Assembly (NCBI GenBank): GCA_040285825.1
Contig: JAUPSS010000003.1
Span: 1,736,001-1,800,000, forward strand
DNA from: Eukaryota sp. TZLM1-RC
Lineage: Eukaryota; Metamonada: BaSk clade
DNA length: 64,000 nt
Direction of reading: 5' to 3'
The notes below the pieces were generated by a model, which was not told the DNA's origin, searched no databases, and was given only the letters and a program-made list of their open reading frames with translations. The translations under genes were made by a program, and so were the position numbers. Positions 30,260-42,400 of the stretch are shown piece by piece. The stretch's first letter is position 1. Every line of letters begins with the position of its first letter.

Positions 30260-33200
30260 ATGCAAGATTTCAATGTATCTCAGCAGTTTCATATAAAACC
30301 CATTAGCCGTAAAGCTTATTCTCTTTCTCTTCCAGACAACACTTCCCATGTTCCCAGAACTACTAGAGCTGGCTTAGTTTTATGTCTTCACATTGGTTTT
30401 GAACCACCTGATGATTGTTGGGTCGATGGTCAACCTAGAGCTGTTATGGAATGTTTCTTAAATCCTGCGACTCTTCCTCTTGCCAGTGCAAATTCCTTTG
30501 TAGCAAAAGAACTACGTACTCAGTTTAAACAAATCAAACTATCTGAATCATCCTTAGAATGTGCCGTTGACCTCGTGGTTGAGAACATCCACGCTTTCTG
30601 CACTAACCTTCGCCGTCTCCATCCTACCGAACAATATGATGACTCCCGGCGATCACACATCCACACAGATCGTGTCCTTTTCTACTACAATGGACATGGG
30701 GTACCTCGCCCTACATCAACCGAGTTGTGGTTCCTCAATAAGCATCACACCAAGTACATGCCAGCCAAGATTGATCACATCGCAAAGTACATTGGTAACC
30801 CCGCTACCTATATTCTTGATTGCTCCAATGCAGGCGAACTTGTCCCTTTCCTCTCCAACTTACCTGACGTCTACGTCTTTTCAGCCACTTCTGAAGGACA
30901 GCTTCTCCCCATTGATCCTAATCTTCCAGCTGATCTCTTCACCTCATGCTTAACTGCTCCTATAGAGACGTGTTTGTCTTGGTATGCCACTCGATCACAT
31001 TTGTCTGAGGTCAATTATTCTGTGGTATCTAAATTAAAAAGATTTAATTCTGGTCAAGTAAACGATAAAAAAACCATTCTTGGAGAATTACATTCTATTT
31101 TCACTGCAATAACAGATGCAATTTGTTGGAACCTATTACCACCATTATTATTCAGAAAACTTCTCCGCCAAGATAATCCAACTGCTTATTTATTTAGACA
31201 TTTTCTACTTGCGGATAGACTGTTTGGTTATCTAGGAGTTAAACCACTCTCTGTTCCTAAACTTCCACCAACAAGTCATCATTTCCTTTGGTTATCATGG
31301 GATAGGACTCTTGATTTGTTCATGAGGTCAATAGTCTTCAACCACGAAGGACAAATACAGTCAGTAGACCGTCCTTGTTTTTTCTCTGAGCAATTAAAAG
31401 CTTTTTCACACTATGTCTCTTTCCGACCATCCGCTCCCCCCAGTTCCTCTGTCTACCACTTACCTATTCTTCTACAAGCGGTTATTGGCCAGTCTCACCG
31501 TGACTTAGCTGTGGAGTTGTTGGCAAAGTTTATTGATTTTGGGTCTTGGGCAGCTGAATCATTGTTAGAAGTTGGGTTTGTGACTTATTTAAGAAAGCTA
31601 GTCGATAACAAGTATTTCAAACAAGAATTTGTACATCTTTGGGCAAAACTAATGCTATACGCACGACCTCGATTAATTGCTGTCATTGAAGGTAAAAATT
31701 CTAGGAGTTCAATGGATTTAAAGTTATTCGTAGCCTTAGTATGTACCTCTCCAAATTATCGTATCAAGGCTCTTGCTTGTTTTGTTGTTGCGCAGTTCAT
31801 AGACTCGAATCCTCAGTGCTTGTTGAAATCGTTGTCAATGTCGAGAGCTCAGAAATTGATTGATCTTTTGATTGATGTTGGTGAAAATTTCAGAGAAGTT
31901 GACGATTCTGATTTTAATTTATTTTTACAATGGTTATGTCTATGTGTGTACCAGATTTTTTCCAAATACAATTCACAAATCAGCTGTACAGAAGCTGTTG
32001 TCATTTCATTGTCAAATATTCAACTGATCTCTTCTTGTCACCTTGTCAGATCAACATGTTTTGCTGCTTTAAGATCTGTTTTCTGTTATTTCGCTCGGTT
32101 CAAGGCACTTTCTAATGAATTAATAACGGCACTTTTAGAAACTTGTAATTCTTTTTGTTCTGATTGTAGTTTTGTGGTGCGAACAGAAGCTTTTTTGTTT
32201 ATTTTGAATTTAATTGAGAAAACTGTAATTCAAACCAACGATTATTCGCTCCAATTGATCCCAATTGTCAATATTTTACTGTACGCCACTTTTGATCCCG
32301 ACTTGTCAGTCAGTTTCTTTTTTTGTAATCAAATTTTAGAATTACGTGATAAACTTTCCGCTGTCCTCTCATCAAGGTCAAGGGAGTTGGAAGCCTCTTT
32401 AAATGAGGTTTTTTCACAAACTGAAGCAAGAGTTGAACATTTTGGCTTGCGACATCCTCTTATTTATTCTGACAAACCTGATTCAAAATCAAACAAGTAC
32501 AAGAAATCCCGAAAAACAAGTGATCCATTGTCTGTTGAGCCCACTGTTTGTGACATCCCAGAAGTTTCAGGAATTCAATCAATTTTGACCGATTTATTTA
32601 ATGATGTCACCGTAGATGGAAAGATAACGTCACCTACAGATTCTGTAGATCAAATGAAGCTCAATATTCGTAATCAATCAATTATGGAGTCGACATCACG
32701 TGATAATGATCACATCTCCAACCCAATCGGCTTTAATGTAGGTGTGCTTCAGCTTTTATATCCAAATTCAACCAATTTCTCCATTCAAAAACTTTTATTT
32801 CACCCTTTTGATCTCACCACCATAGCAGTTGATCCTCAAGGTTTAGCTGTCCTTCAGTCGTGGAATCCTAATAATAACAAGGAATTCCCCAATGGTTATT
32901 TCACTGCTGTGCCTTTTGGTCATTGTGAATTCCATGGAAGTCAAGTGTGTGATGCTTTTCTGACAGATTCCAAATTTTCTGATGGCAGTCTTGTCAGCTC
33001 TACTAGTGATGGTGCGATTTTTATTTCAAAATTACCATCACTTGAAGAAGGTAATTCTTTTGATAAGTCTTTAATTTCGGGCTTTCGACCAGTCAAGAAT
33101 TCTAAATATTGGTCGTCTTTGGGTGATACCAGTCTATGCTCATTGAGTTTTCATCGAATTGCAAATTCCCCAGACGGCAGTCTTGTTTCGTCAATGGGAA

Positions 33201-33796
33201 TAGGTCAAAATCTTTCCATTATTGACCTTTCTTCCTTGACTATCCGAGAAAGTTTTGATTTAGACCCGAATACTGACCCCTGTGCCTTGACCTGGCTTGA
33301 CGATAACTTTATAGTATTGGGTTCGTCTGACGGTAAGCTCTCACATTTTGATTTGCGATCCAATCAACTTGGAGACGTAATCAATACTGGATTAGCAGAT
33401 GTTGTAGACATTCAAACTCAAAAAAAAGATCCATTTACTTTTATTGCTGCCGATTCAACTGGTTTTGTTCAAGTTTTCGATATCAGAAACCAAACCAAAC
33501 CTCTAACCTCAATAAGGTGTTTTTCTGGAAGCATTGTTTCCTTTGATCTTCATCAAAATGCTCCTTATTTTGTTACACTAGATAGTAGAAATGGTGTTTC
33601 TGCCTTTAATACTGATTGTGAGTTGTTGTCCAGCCAGAAGTACACTTCACTGCAATTGCTAAGCCACTGTAGAGCTTTGGGATGTTTATTGCATCCTCAT
33701 AGATCTCTGGTTGCCGTTTATGATGATTTTTCTAATTTGAGTTTTCTGGCAAAAGATCGAGAGTTCAAGCTACATTATGATAGTTGCGGTTTGTAA
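30260..33796 (+). CDS. RPTOR: Raptor (KOG1/Mip1), TORC1 scaffold subunit
   Basis: The 1178-residue protein is intronless and looks complete. Raptor recruits substrates to TOR complex 1, the nutrient-sensing kinase. The amino-terminal caspase-like RNC domain is unmistakable: RVLFYYNGHGVPRPT at residues ~136-150, ELWFLNKHHTKYMP, then YILDCSNAGELV at ~183-194. HEAT-like helices fill roughly 370-740. A Ser-rich linker follows and a WD40 propeller occupies about 820-1178. The amino terminus is shorter than the animal protein. The ATG at 30260 starts just upstream of the conserved region, 68 bp from a divergent gene. Confidence 0.94.
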   Translation: MQDFNVSQQFHIKPISRKAYSLSLPDNTSHVPRTTRAGLVLCLHIGFEPPDDCWVDGQPRAVMECFLNPATLPLASANSFVAKELRTQFKQIKLSESSLECAVDLVVENIHAFCTNLRRLHPTEQYDDSRRSHIHTDRVLFYYNGHGVPRPTSTELWFLNKHHTKYMPAKIDHIAKYIGNPATYILDCSNAGELVPFLSNLPDVYVFSATSEGQLLPIDPNLPADLFTSCLTAPIETCLSWYATRSHLSEVNYSVVSKLKRFNSGQVNDKKTILGELHSIFTAITDAICWNLLPPLLFRKLLRQDNPTAYLFRHFLLADRLFGYLGVKPLSVPKLPPTSHHFLWLSWDRTLDLFMRSIVFNHEGQIQSVDRPCFFSEQLKAFSHYVSFRPSAPPSSSVYHLPILLQAVIGQSHRDLAVELLAKFIDFGSWAAESLLEVGFVTYLRKLVDNKYFKQEFVHLWAKLMLYARPRLIAVIEGKNSRSSMDLKLFVALVCTSPNYRIKALACFVVAQFIDSNPQCLLKSLSMSRAQKLIDLLIDVGENFREVDDSDFNLFLQWLCLCVYQIFSKYNSQISCTEAVVISLSNIQLISSCHLVRSTCFAALRSVFCYFARFKALSNELITALLETCNSFCSDCSFVVRTEAFLFILNLIEKTVIQTNDYSLQLIPIVNILLYATFDPDLSVSFFFCNQILELRDKLSAVLSSRSRELEASLNEVFSQTEARVEHFGLRHPLIYSDKPDSKSNKYKKSRKTSDPLSVEPTVCDIPEVSGIQSILTDLFNDVTVDGKITSPTDSVDQMKLNIRNQSIMESTSRDNDHISNPIGFNVGVLQLLYPNSTNFSIQKLLFHPFDLTTIAVDPQGLAVLQSWNPNNNKEFPNGYFTAVPFGHCEFHGSQVCDAFLTDSKFSDGSLVSSTSDGAIFISKLPSLEEGNSFDKSLISGFRPVKNSKYWSSLGDTSLCSLSFHRIANSPDGSLVSSMGIGQNLSIIDLSSLTIRESFDLDPNTDPCALTWLDDNFIVLGSSDGKLSHFDLRSNQLGDVINTGLADVVDIQTQKKDPFTFIAADSTGFVQVFDIRNQTKPLTSIRCFSGSIVSFDLHQNAPYFVTLDSRNGVSAFNTDCELLSSQKYTSLQLLSHCRALGCLLHPHRSLVAVYDDFSNLSFLAKDREFKLHYDSCGL

Positions 33797-34271
33797 TGGC
33801 TGTGATTATTTAATTAAACATGCTACAATCGAAATGATTCTTAACTTTTTTTCTTCTTTTGTTATAATTTTTTTTAAATAGAAGTGGCTGGTTTTGCTTC
33901 GATTCAAAAATTGAAATTTATTATTAAAGTTATTTAATGTATATCTTAATAAGTGTTGTTTAAATAAGGTATTCTTTGTCGCTTTGAATTCACTCTTCTT
34001 TTGATCATTTCTGTGGGTGTTCTTTTGATAGTGACCCTATTGTAAATTTGTTTTGAGGTGGCGATTCTACTTTTCCACTCCTTATTTGTTAGATATTGCT
34101 TTTAATTCATTTAATTTTCGTTTTCATTCATGTTAGACAAGTAAATTTTAAATATATTTTAAATTCTGGTAATTTTTTTTCTGACGGAAATTATTGAATA
34201 ACCACAAATTAAATTATTATATTTACAATTATTATACAAATCTACAAGATACCATTCAAAAACAAAACCCT
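33797..34271. other. Convergent intergenic region
   Basis: About 475 bp of AT-rich DNA lies between two stop codons. No gene or repeat was recognised. Confidence 0.6.
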
Positions 34272-35117
34272 TCACTGATATGCATAATCACTCCAATCAC
34301 TCCAATGAAATTCAACTTGCTCTAACAATTCCTTTCCCGAAATGGTAATCGTAGCTTCCGAAGAAACATAGATTAGAAATGTAAAATCATAATCAGTTGC
34401 ATAACATTCGCCACCATCAATTGCAGAATAGGCTGCATCAAAAATAGACGTATCTAATTCATAGTGAGAATTGCCAAAATCCCGAACAACATACAAACGA
34501 TCACAATTAAGTATAATTAAAAAATTCATTAATTGATCAATACCTATAAAAGTGGCAAAGTCAACCATATTAAAGGCTTCTGTGAATGGTGGGCGCTCTT
34601 CTACGATGGGGTACCATTGACTGTGTTCAGAGAATGGTTTGAACGATTCTACATTAAATTGAGAGACCAAATTGGATCTGATTGCTTCCACTTCCTTGAA
34701 ACTTAACGTTCTTCTGAAAGGGAGTGGTTCTATGGAAAAAAGGTGAGATTCAGGAAGGTTCTCTACAAAAGACACACATCTTCGTTTTTCTTCTTCAATG
34801 GCTTTGGACTCGAGTTCAGACGCTGTGACTACAAAAACATCGTGAGCTCCAAAAATAAGTTTAGATAGATACTTGCGAAATTCAACAACACGGTGATTGT
34901 TCAGGTCTACCTCTGGGTTGATTTTTTCAACTTCTCTCAAGATGAGTACAAGTGATCTATATCGAGCTATTCTGTCAAGTGTTGTTGGTGATTTAAGGAA
35001 GGAAGAGGGTAAGTTTTCTTCATAATCTTCCAGGTACTCTTCAAAAGATTCTACAAGATAAGCTCTTAGACAATGATGCAGTGCTTGGCACAAAAGGGTG
35101 TCAAAGCGATTGGACAT
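34272..35117 (-). CDS. Unknown protein, 281 residues
   Basis: I do not recognise this protein. It starts with a clean ATG (35115-35117) and has an uninterrupted frame with ordinary composition. The chain looks globular: an acidic helical amino-terminal third (SFEEYLEDYEENL), a middle rich in charged helices, and a carboxy-terminal part with alternating hydrophobic strands (LMNFLIILNCDRLYVVRDF, FTFLIYVSSEATITISG). There is no signal peptide, membrane segment or zinc motif. It lies at the edge of the gene-rich block, just before the transposon-rich stretch. Confidence 0.6.
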   Translation of the reverse strand: MSNRFDTLLCQALHHCLRAYLVESFEEYLEDYEENLPSSFLKSPTTLDRIARYRSLVLILREVEKINPEVDLNNHRVVEFRKYLSKLIFGAHDVFVVTASELESKAIEEEKRRCVSFVENLPESHLFSIEPLPFRRTLSFKEVEAIRSNLVSQFNVESFKPFSEHSQWYPIVEERPPFTEAFNMVDFATFIGIDQLMNFLIILNCDRLYVVRDFGNSHYELDTSIFDAAYSAIDGGECYATDYDFTFLIYVSSEATITISGKELLEQVEFHWSDWSDYAYQ

Positions 35118-35599
35118 TGGCTAGTAGCACAAAAAGGTCAAGTAATAGTAGCCTGTTGAGATTACTGGAAGATGCTGATGAAATGGATCAAGTTTTTTTA
35201 AATAGAAACAACCGTTATATTAGTGATAGACAAGACATAGATTTGCTCTCTGACATTATTATGTACTTTACTTCTAAATGTAATAAAACGTTTACAGTTC
35301 AGAAGATGAGTAAACAAAAGATGTTTTCCACACTTTTTTGGATAATGTTTTTCGGAAAATAATGTCACCACTGTAGTGAATGGTGCTATTCGAGAACATA
35401 ACATTTCTGCAATATCAAAGTTTTATAAGGTTGTTGATAAAGGTACCCTTTCAAAAAAAAATTGAATATTGAATCAGAGTATGTAGTTTTCCGATATTGT
35501 TTCAAAGAAGGTTGTTGAGGGTCGACTCCGGGGCAAAATTAATTCAGAGTATTTGGAGATAAAAGCTCTTGGAATTCCTCTCATAAATATAATACAAAC

Positions 35600-35860
35600 A
35601 TCAATAGATCTGTAGCATTTTTGGATTTTTTCATTTGAGGATAGTAACAAATCCCAGATTTTATCAGAGAGAAAAGCATCCAGTTACTATTTGTCATATT
35701 TTATTAGCATGTAATAGTGAGAGTTGCAAACTCAGTAAGAAAGGCTCAACAAAGCTCTTCAATAGAAAAAAGCTGGCTTGTTTGAACATGTTTGCAATTA
35801 CTGAAGCCGGAATGAGTGGTAATGAAAGGCCTCAGTATCTGTGCAGTAGATAGTTTTTGT
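35600..35860 (+). pseudogene. Fanzor-like zinc finger/RuvC-III remnant (family F2)
   Basis: The frame at 35635-35853 reads LLACNSESC, then KLFNRKKLACLNMFAI, then SGNERPQYLCSR. This is the order of the Fanzor/TnpB carboxy-terminal block: a Cys-rich loop, the NRD-x-x-A-x-N helix, and the final RP-x-x-x-x-R. The catalytic Asp is replaced by Lys. Near-identical DNA words occur at about 56,570-56,635 and 63,840-64,000. Upstream sequence (35118-35600) is too decayed to read. Confidence 0.6.
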
Positions 35861-36489
35861 AATTATTCCACACGAAAATTGAGCGTGTATTTATGGGAAA
35901 TTCCCACACTTACAAGTTAAATGATAGGGCCCTTTAGTTATAGTTTCTTCAACTATTTGATTGATGTACAATTGTTTTTCAACGCTATTGTCAATGACGA
36001 GTGGTTTCCTTGCTTTGGTTTAACTAAAAGTAGTGCTAAACTTTTATAGGATGTAATGTACTTTTTGGTAGCAATAAATTTCTATTTTCCAAGTTGGATC
36101 GTTTCGTTTATGTTGATATAATAAATGAATGGCTGAAACAAAAATCATATTGCAAGCTGATCTTCAAACTCCATTCATAGTTCATGATACCAAGCATTAT
36201 GTATCAAGCATAAAATTTGTAGCAATTATGGTGTTTCTTTTAGAAAAAACCAAAAAGGTAAAACTGCAGATCGATACTTGAAATGAAGAATAGAAGATAA
36301 CTACCAACCTCCTCTAAAAATCCCCCAAGAAATACATCCCTCGAAATGAAATGAATTTGCTATTGTTTTAAAAAAAAATTGGTTCAATTATGTAAAGGAA
36401 AGTATGCTATCAATATTTTCTGGAGATTCTTTGGCTCTTTTTGTGCTCCTTTTGAACAAAATTTTGTTGAAAATTCTGTAGATAACTAA

Positions 36490-37500
36490 TAATGCACCAC
36501 GAGAAGTTTCATCTGAGAAATTGAGCAAATTGTTTGAAGATAAATGCTTTCATAACAAGTGGTCTAGTGTTTTGTCTACTTTAAATCCAGGAGTCAAAGC
36601 CGCCAATAATCAAGAAACTGTAGATAAACTCAAGATCCTACATCCATTTGAAAACCCAATAATGGATTATAATTATTATGGAGATTACTGGGCCATTCAT
36701 TGATGACATCAGAGGTATTTTCAGTGATCAAAAAGCGGTCATGTGAAAAGTTTGCAGGTCTTTCTGGGCTTTCTATTGATCATATCAAAGCTGCGGTTTT
36801 TTCTTTAGAAGATAGTCTATTTTTGTTAAACAAATTTTTGAATAGAGTATTATCTGGTCAACTCAAATATCCTGAAGAATTAGAATGTTCACGATTGACT
36901 ACACTTGTAAAGAACTCAAAATTGGATGTTCGTCCAATTGCAGTCTCTGAAAGTTTGCACAACATTTTTTGTGCTTGCTGCTTCAATAAATTCAATGAAA
37001 AAGCAAAAATAATTTTGTTGCCGTTTAATATGGAATCAATACGACTGACGGAGTTGCTTCAGCAGTATTTGCTACAGATGTTCTATTTCATCAAAATGAA
37101 TTTACTGTTTGTATGTTGTTGCATTTTAGCAATACATTCAATTCAATTGATGTAGAAAAATGGAGTCGATGCTTTTTCCAATCATTCAATGGTAGTATTC
37201 CTGAAAAGAATTTTTTAAATTTAAAATACACTCTTCGAACATTACAGAAACGATTGACTGGAATGTATGAAGATGATCTTTATAATATTATATGCAGCTC
37301 GGCTGTTTTAAATCGAGATCTTCACTCATTGTTATTGGAAAAAGGTGTTTGTGAAAATAAGTCATCAGATTCTTCACTTTTTGTAACCATTGTACCACGA
37401 AGATTTGGATTGTGTGCCATTAATGAAGCATTTGTAACAAAATTGAGACTATAATTGAATATACCCATTAATCAATAATTATTAAAAGAAAAATGTATTT
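36490..37500 (+). mobile_element. LINE-A copy 2, internally deleted
   Basis: Two frames (36521-36703 and 36700-37155) carry the region before the RT and the RT fingers (DVRPIAVSESLHNIF). The next frame (37113-37454) begins with motif A (LHFSNTFNS) and jumps straight to IDVEKWSRCFFQSFNGSIPEKN. That segment lies about 900 nt further on in copy 1. The palm with motifs B and C is missing. The copy ends at about 37500, where sequence in the opposite orientation begins. Confidence 0.8.
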
Positions 37501-37978
37501 GTTCCTTGACATGCTCAACACGTCCTAGCTGAGATAAGGGCTCATTGTGCTTTTTGATTTTGCACTTTTCAGCAAAGCAGAGCGCAGTTTCATCCTTATT
37601 GGCATATCCAATTGCTGAATCCTTACAAACATCAACAGTGACAACATCGACAACTTTTATCACACCATCAGACCCTGGTGTAATTAAATCAACACGGCGT
37701 TTCCCAAAAGTATTTTCATCTTCATTTTCAGGTGACAACTTACGCACAAGAGGTTCAACAAAAGCTTCAATGCGATGACTTTTGCACATAGCGTATAGTT
37801 GGTCTCTCACAGCATCGTGAACAAATATGTAATATTAAATTTACAATTGAATAAATGATTCAAATTGATGAGCTGACCATAACGACAAATCAAATCATTT
37901 GGCACACTGCATGGCCACAGAAAACACCTCAACCTTAGGGCAGTTGTCCATTGATCATCATTCAACAATTAACCATAT
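37500..37978 (-). mobile_element. LINE-B copy 1, 3' part: CCHC and endonuclease remnant (left of gypsy A)
   Basis: Minus-strand frames encode the zinc-motif region (RLRCFLWPCSVPNDLICR, with stops after it) and the endonuclease-like part (EAFVEPLVRKLS, GKRRVDLITPG, VVDVVTVDVCKDSA). They parallel 60.9-61.5 kb. The element is cut at 37978 by gypsy A; its 5' neighbour piece is at 52528-52657. It ends in a head-to-tail inversion at about 37500. Confidence 0.8.
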
Positions 37979-38057
37979 GTTGGCGCCCTAAGGCTTATAT
38001 AATATGAATAGAAAATAAATCAGACTTTTCTTTACTACAATAGACTTTAGGCAACAA
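37979..38057 (+). repeat. 5' LTR of gypsy A (79 bp)
   Basis: It begins TGTTGGCGCCC and ends GGCAACA and contains a TATAATATG word. It differs from the 3' LTR at two bases. LTRs this short are unusual for Ty3/gypsy elements. Confidence 0.88.
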
Positions 38058-38333
38058 TAATTATTGGCCATTTTAAAGTCAAAAGGTATACCATAACTTC
38101 AGCACTTTACTAGTAAACATCCCCAGAAACCAGAAACCTTTACAGCATGTCAGACATCTTTCAGCAAGATATCTCTGACCCCAATTCCTCACCTAACATG
38201 CAGCAACAGGAACCAGCGAACATACACATATACATAATAAAGAGGGTAACGAGGCAACGGACCAGGATCCCACCTCCCCTCCCTAAAAGTAGAAGAAGAT
38301 GAAAGAGCGGACGAGGTCCCTCAACCTTCAGCA

Positions 38334-39363
38334 ATGGAAGAGGTAACGAGAACGGACCCGGCTCCCTCTCCCCTCAAAGCAATGGAAGAGGCAACGAGAA
38401 CGGACCCGGCTCCCTCTCCCCTCAAGTATACAGAATTGTCCTCGGAGGCAACGAGAACGGACCGGGCTCAATCTCCCCTCCCAATTCTAGAACCTGTCTC
38501 AAAGGGAACGGATGGAAATCCCACCTTAGACACGTCTTCCCCATTAGGAGAATATGAAGAAATTCAATCTCAAGGATGAAATGGAGGGAGAAGACGACTC
38601 ATCCGAGGGGTTCTACAAGTTTTTAAGAGAGGATGCAGAGGCTTACCTCGAACCAACAGATTTCTGTCTGTTCGAGCAGCTTCCCCCGCTATGGAGTTAC
38701 ATTCAAAAAAGAGGCAGAAACGTTGGTTTCCAGACCCTCGGAACGATTGGGGATACCCAAAAGGTATTGGAAATTGTCCTCAATGAAAGGAATGAACTCA
38801 TAAAGGCTCTCGATAAATTGAGTAGAGATACATTCGGGCGTAACGCAGAGCGACGCCACAGCGTCTCGGGTATGGACAAGAAAATCAACGAAAGGATGTC
38901 CCTTCCCATCAAAGACAGATTGGATTGGAAGGCCTCCTTCCTAGATCAACACGGTAGGAGAATAAGGTTTCTCTCCATCGAGCAGAGAAGTAGGACCGAC
39001 TCGGAAGACATCCTACAATCCAAATTGCCTGCCTGGTTTGATCCTAACTTTGATACGGAAATCCATAATTACACGGAGCTGACAGAGGGCGCTCCCACAT
39101 ATTTTAGGGAATTTATGGAGCAAGAGGATAGTAGTGAACAAGACAAGCTTGAACCAGTAACACCCTGGTTTGACGCAGATGCTCTGAATAACATTCATAC
39201 GGAACGATCAGCTGTATCCACGTATGGGAGCCGTCCTAACAACTACATTCAACAACGAGGTAACTCGTTCACGAAACAACGAGAGTTTAGACAATGGGTA
39301 ACGGGAAATCCATCCAGTTCTCTACCTTCCCAAATTGCCTGTTGTAGCTCCTATAGTTTTTGA
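38334..39363 (+). pseudogene. Gypsy A first open frames (Gag-like amino-terminal region)
   Basis: Two overlapping frames (38334-38579 and 38554-39363) precede the main Gag-Pol frame. The first contains 48-bp tandem units (EEVTRTDPAPSPLK repeated, a third partial). The second is a charged, helical chain with LPAWFDPNFDTE and related repeats (TPWFDADALNNIH). A third frame continues after a frameshift near 39330. I cannot assign a named domain. Position after the 5' LTR suggests Gag. Confidence 0.5.
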
Positions 39364-39486
39364 AAAAAGCCAACCAATACAGGTCTGCTCCATCGACAGC
39401 ATACCCGAACACGTTCCAACAGTGAACGTCCCGGAACCTATAACAAGACAAGACGTTGCACCTCAGGACCAACTATCTCCCAACCT

Positions 39487-42400
39487 ATGGAAAGTGAAAT
39501 TGGAGAAGACATAGAGTTGAGCGGGCCAATCGTTGGAGAAACGGCTCCTCCTCAACCCTCAGTAAAAAACTCTTCTTCCGATAGACCTATGCGTATTGAA
39601 GACTTACAAACCTCAAGAAGAGCTATTGACATGAGCATAGCTAGTAGCCTTCATAGACAGATTGATCCGCAGTCTAAGGATATCGACTATAAAAGACCTC
39701 GATTATTCGCTGATGACCCTATCAAGAAAATGTCTATCATAGCTTTTCTTTTAAAATATCAAACTTGGGATAAATACGGGCGAAAGATAGCTAATAGAAG
39801 CTTTGAAGCCCCAGGTCAATCAGATTGGACCAGAGCCTTTATGATAGCTACCCAGCTATTTGGAGAAGGCCAAGCAGAAATAACCCAAGATAGGATTAAA
39901 GATCTCCCCAAACATATACGCGACGAGATCACCAGATATACAACACAGCCTTTGGTAAGAATTGACCCAGCTATAACAAATAAGCTCGGACCACCAATCC
40001 ACCATTATGATTTATTTAGGGGCATGATGATGAGCACTTGCCCTACAAGAATATCCAGCATGATCGACCCTAGCCTTCTATCTAGATGGCAGAGTCAAGG
40101 TTTACTCGGTGTTGATTATACCGACGCCGACGTCATGGTATTTCTGTTAAAAAGAACGCAATTCACATCATATCATGAGGCTTGTACAGCTCTAATGAAG
40201 CCTAGAATTAACTGGAGAAAAATCCACAATAGGCATGAGGCTGACAACGAGTTTGCCCGTTATGTAGAAGATTTTGGAGACGTCTTGAGAATGACCACCT
40301 ACATGACCGACCTAACCATCCCCGATTTAATTAGAGGAAGCAGTGGGCTGATAACCATATCTCCCGCTCTAATAGTCGAGTACTTCCTTATGGGTTTGGA
40401 TAACTTTGCTATATCAAGCGAACTCCTCCCAGTATGGACCAGGGAATCTTTGTGGGACTCACCGAACAGAACAACTCTACTTGATTTGATATCGACAACG
40501 AGAAGACATTTCCTCGCTTGGTGCTTCACAGCAGGAAATAAGCCCACAATGCATGTACTAAGGAACAGGGCTAACGAAGAAGATATTCCTTTGGGACTCA
40601 CGGCGATGAGAACTTACTCAAGAGGAGTAACACCATCAGCCCAGGCTCCAACAAAACGAGCAAGACGATCAGGTGGAAAGTCAAGAGGAACCCCTCAACA
40701 CAAATACACCCCTGAAAAGCATGAACGAGAAGGGTCAAAATTCTGTACATTCTGCAGTAACGTCGAAGATAACAATCCTGTTGGCCACACTGTATTCGAA
40801 TGCAAAGACCCTCGTTGTCCCAGAAGCAGAGTTCCCAAAGAAGAAAGATTTAGACTAGGAGAACAAGAGACGCCTGCTAGTAGAGGCAGTGTAGAAAGGG
40901 GCCGAGGTGGCCGTGGTAGACGTGTACATAGATTTAAATTTAGAGGCCGTGGAGGCCGTTTTAGAGGTCATAAAGGAAGAGGTCAGTATAGACCTATTTA
41001 TAACATCAATACTACAGAGGATATATCATCAAACGCATCCCCTACTGAGTCAAAACCGACCCGTTCGAGTACGGTTCCTCACAGACGGATCAACAACAGC
41101 AATCGGAACAGCAGGACAGGCAACTTTCCTAATCGGGTACATATCAACGCAATCAATCACAATCAATCAACAACCGATTTAGGAAACCCGGTCAACAAGT
41201 TTCCAACAGCTCAACAAAATCTTTTAATTCCTCTACAAATTCACCAAACCAGCTCTGATATCAATAGTTTTTTTGATATTAATTCTACGGTTAGTGAAAA
41301 CCACATCAGGTCCCCGCGTTCTCCATTTCTAAGACTGGAGATATCAATAAATGATATTAAAATGATTGCGACTATAGATTCGGCTGCGTTTTGTTCAGTT
41401 ATTACTGCAGATTTAGCTGAACAATGCCATATGTCAATCAATAGCAAGGATACTATTAAGTTCTTACCAGCTAATAACGTATCCACAAAATCGCTAGGGA
41501 GTGCAACTGGTATTCTGTCGTTCAACGTAGGAAGCATTGCGCAACAAGTTCATTATAAACATACTCTTCCCATAGTTCCGGGTTCGAACAAATTATTAAT
41601 AGGGACAGACATGTTAAAAGCACTTGGGCTTCAGACGGATGATGGTCTTTTCATTAGATTAGACAAAGAACACCGCACTTTGTTAAATGCAGAATCAGAA
41701 TTCGACTCTAGGATCGCTCAACATTCGATTGGGAACTTAGATAACCAATCACCAAGTCCTTCTGATTTTGAGGAGCAATTAGCAAGATCTGGATGTGAGA
41801 TAAATTTAGATGATAGTAATAATAAATTAAAATTAACGAGTCTACTAAAATTATTCAGCGATGTTTTTAGTGAAACTCCTAATAGAAAAGGAATCGATTG
41901 TAATCCTCTAACAATCCCCTTTAGAGATGAGAATGCTATAGTACACAAGCCTGCTAGACGGTTAAATCCCAGCAAAATGGAAATAGCAAACAAAATATTT
42001 GATGAACTGGTCGAAATGGGCTATGCAGTTGAATCTAATTATAAATTCAGCTATCCTATTGTCTTAGTTATATATCCTGACAGCAAGAAACCCAGGTTAA
42101 CTGGAGACTTTAGTGGTAAAGATGGAGTTAATGTTCATACGATTTCAGTAGAGCCTAATCTACCTAGGATTAGTGATATTTTAGAATTTTTGAGTAGAGC
42201 AAATTACATCGCCACGCTTGATTTACCAAAAGCTTTCTGGCAGATGAATGTAGCTGAGAAGGATATTGAGAAAACATCAATCTCAATTCCTGGAAGGTCA
42301 ATCATGTTTAAAAGAGCTTGCTTTGGATTAAAGAACATCCCAGCAGTTTTTCAAAACGTAATGATGGAAATTTTCCAAATAGACGGCGTTTTCATATACA

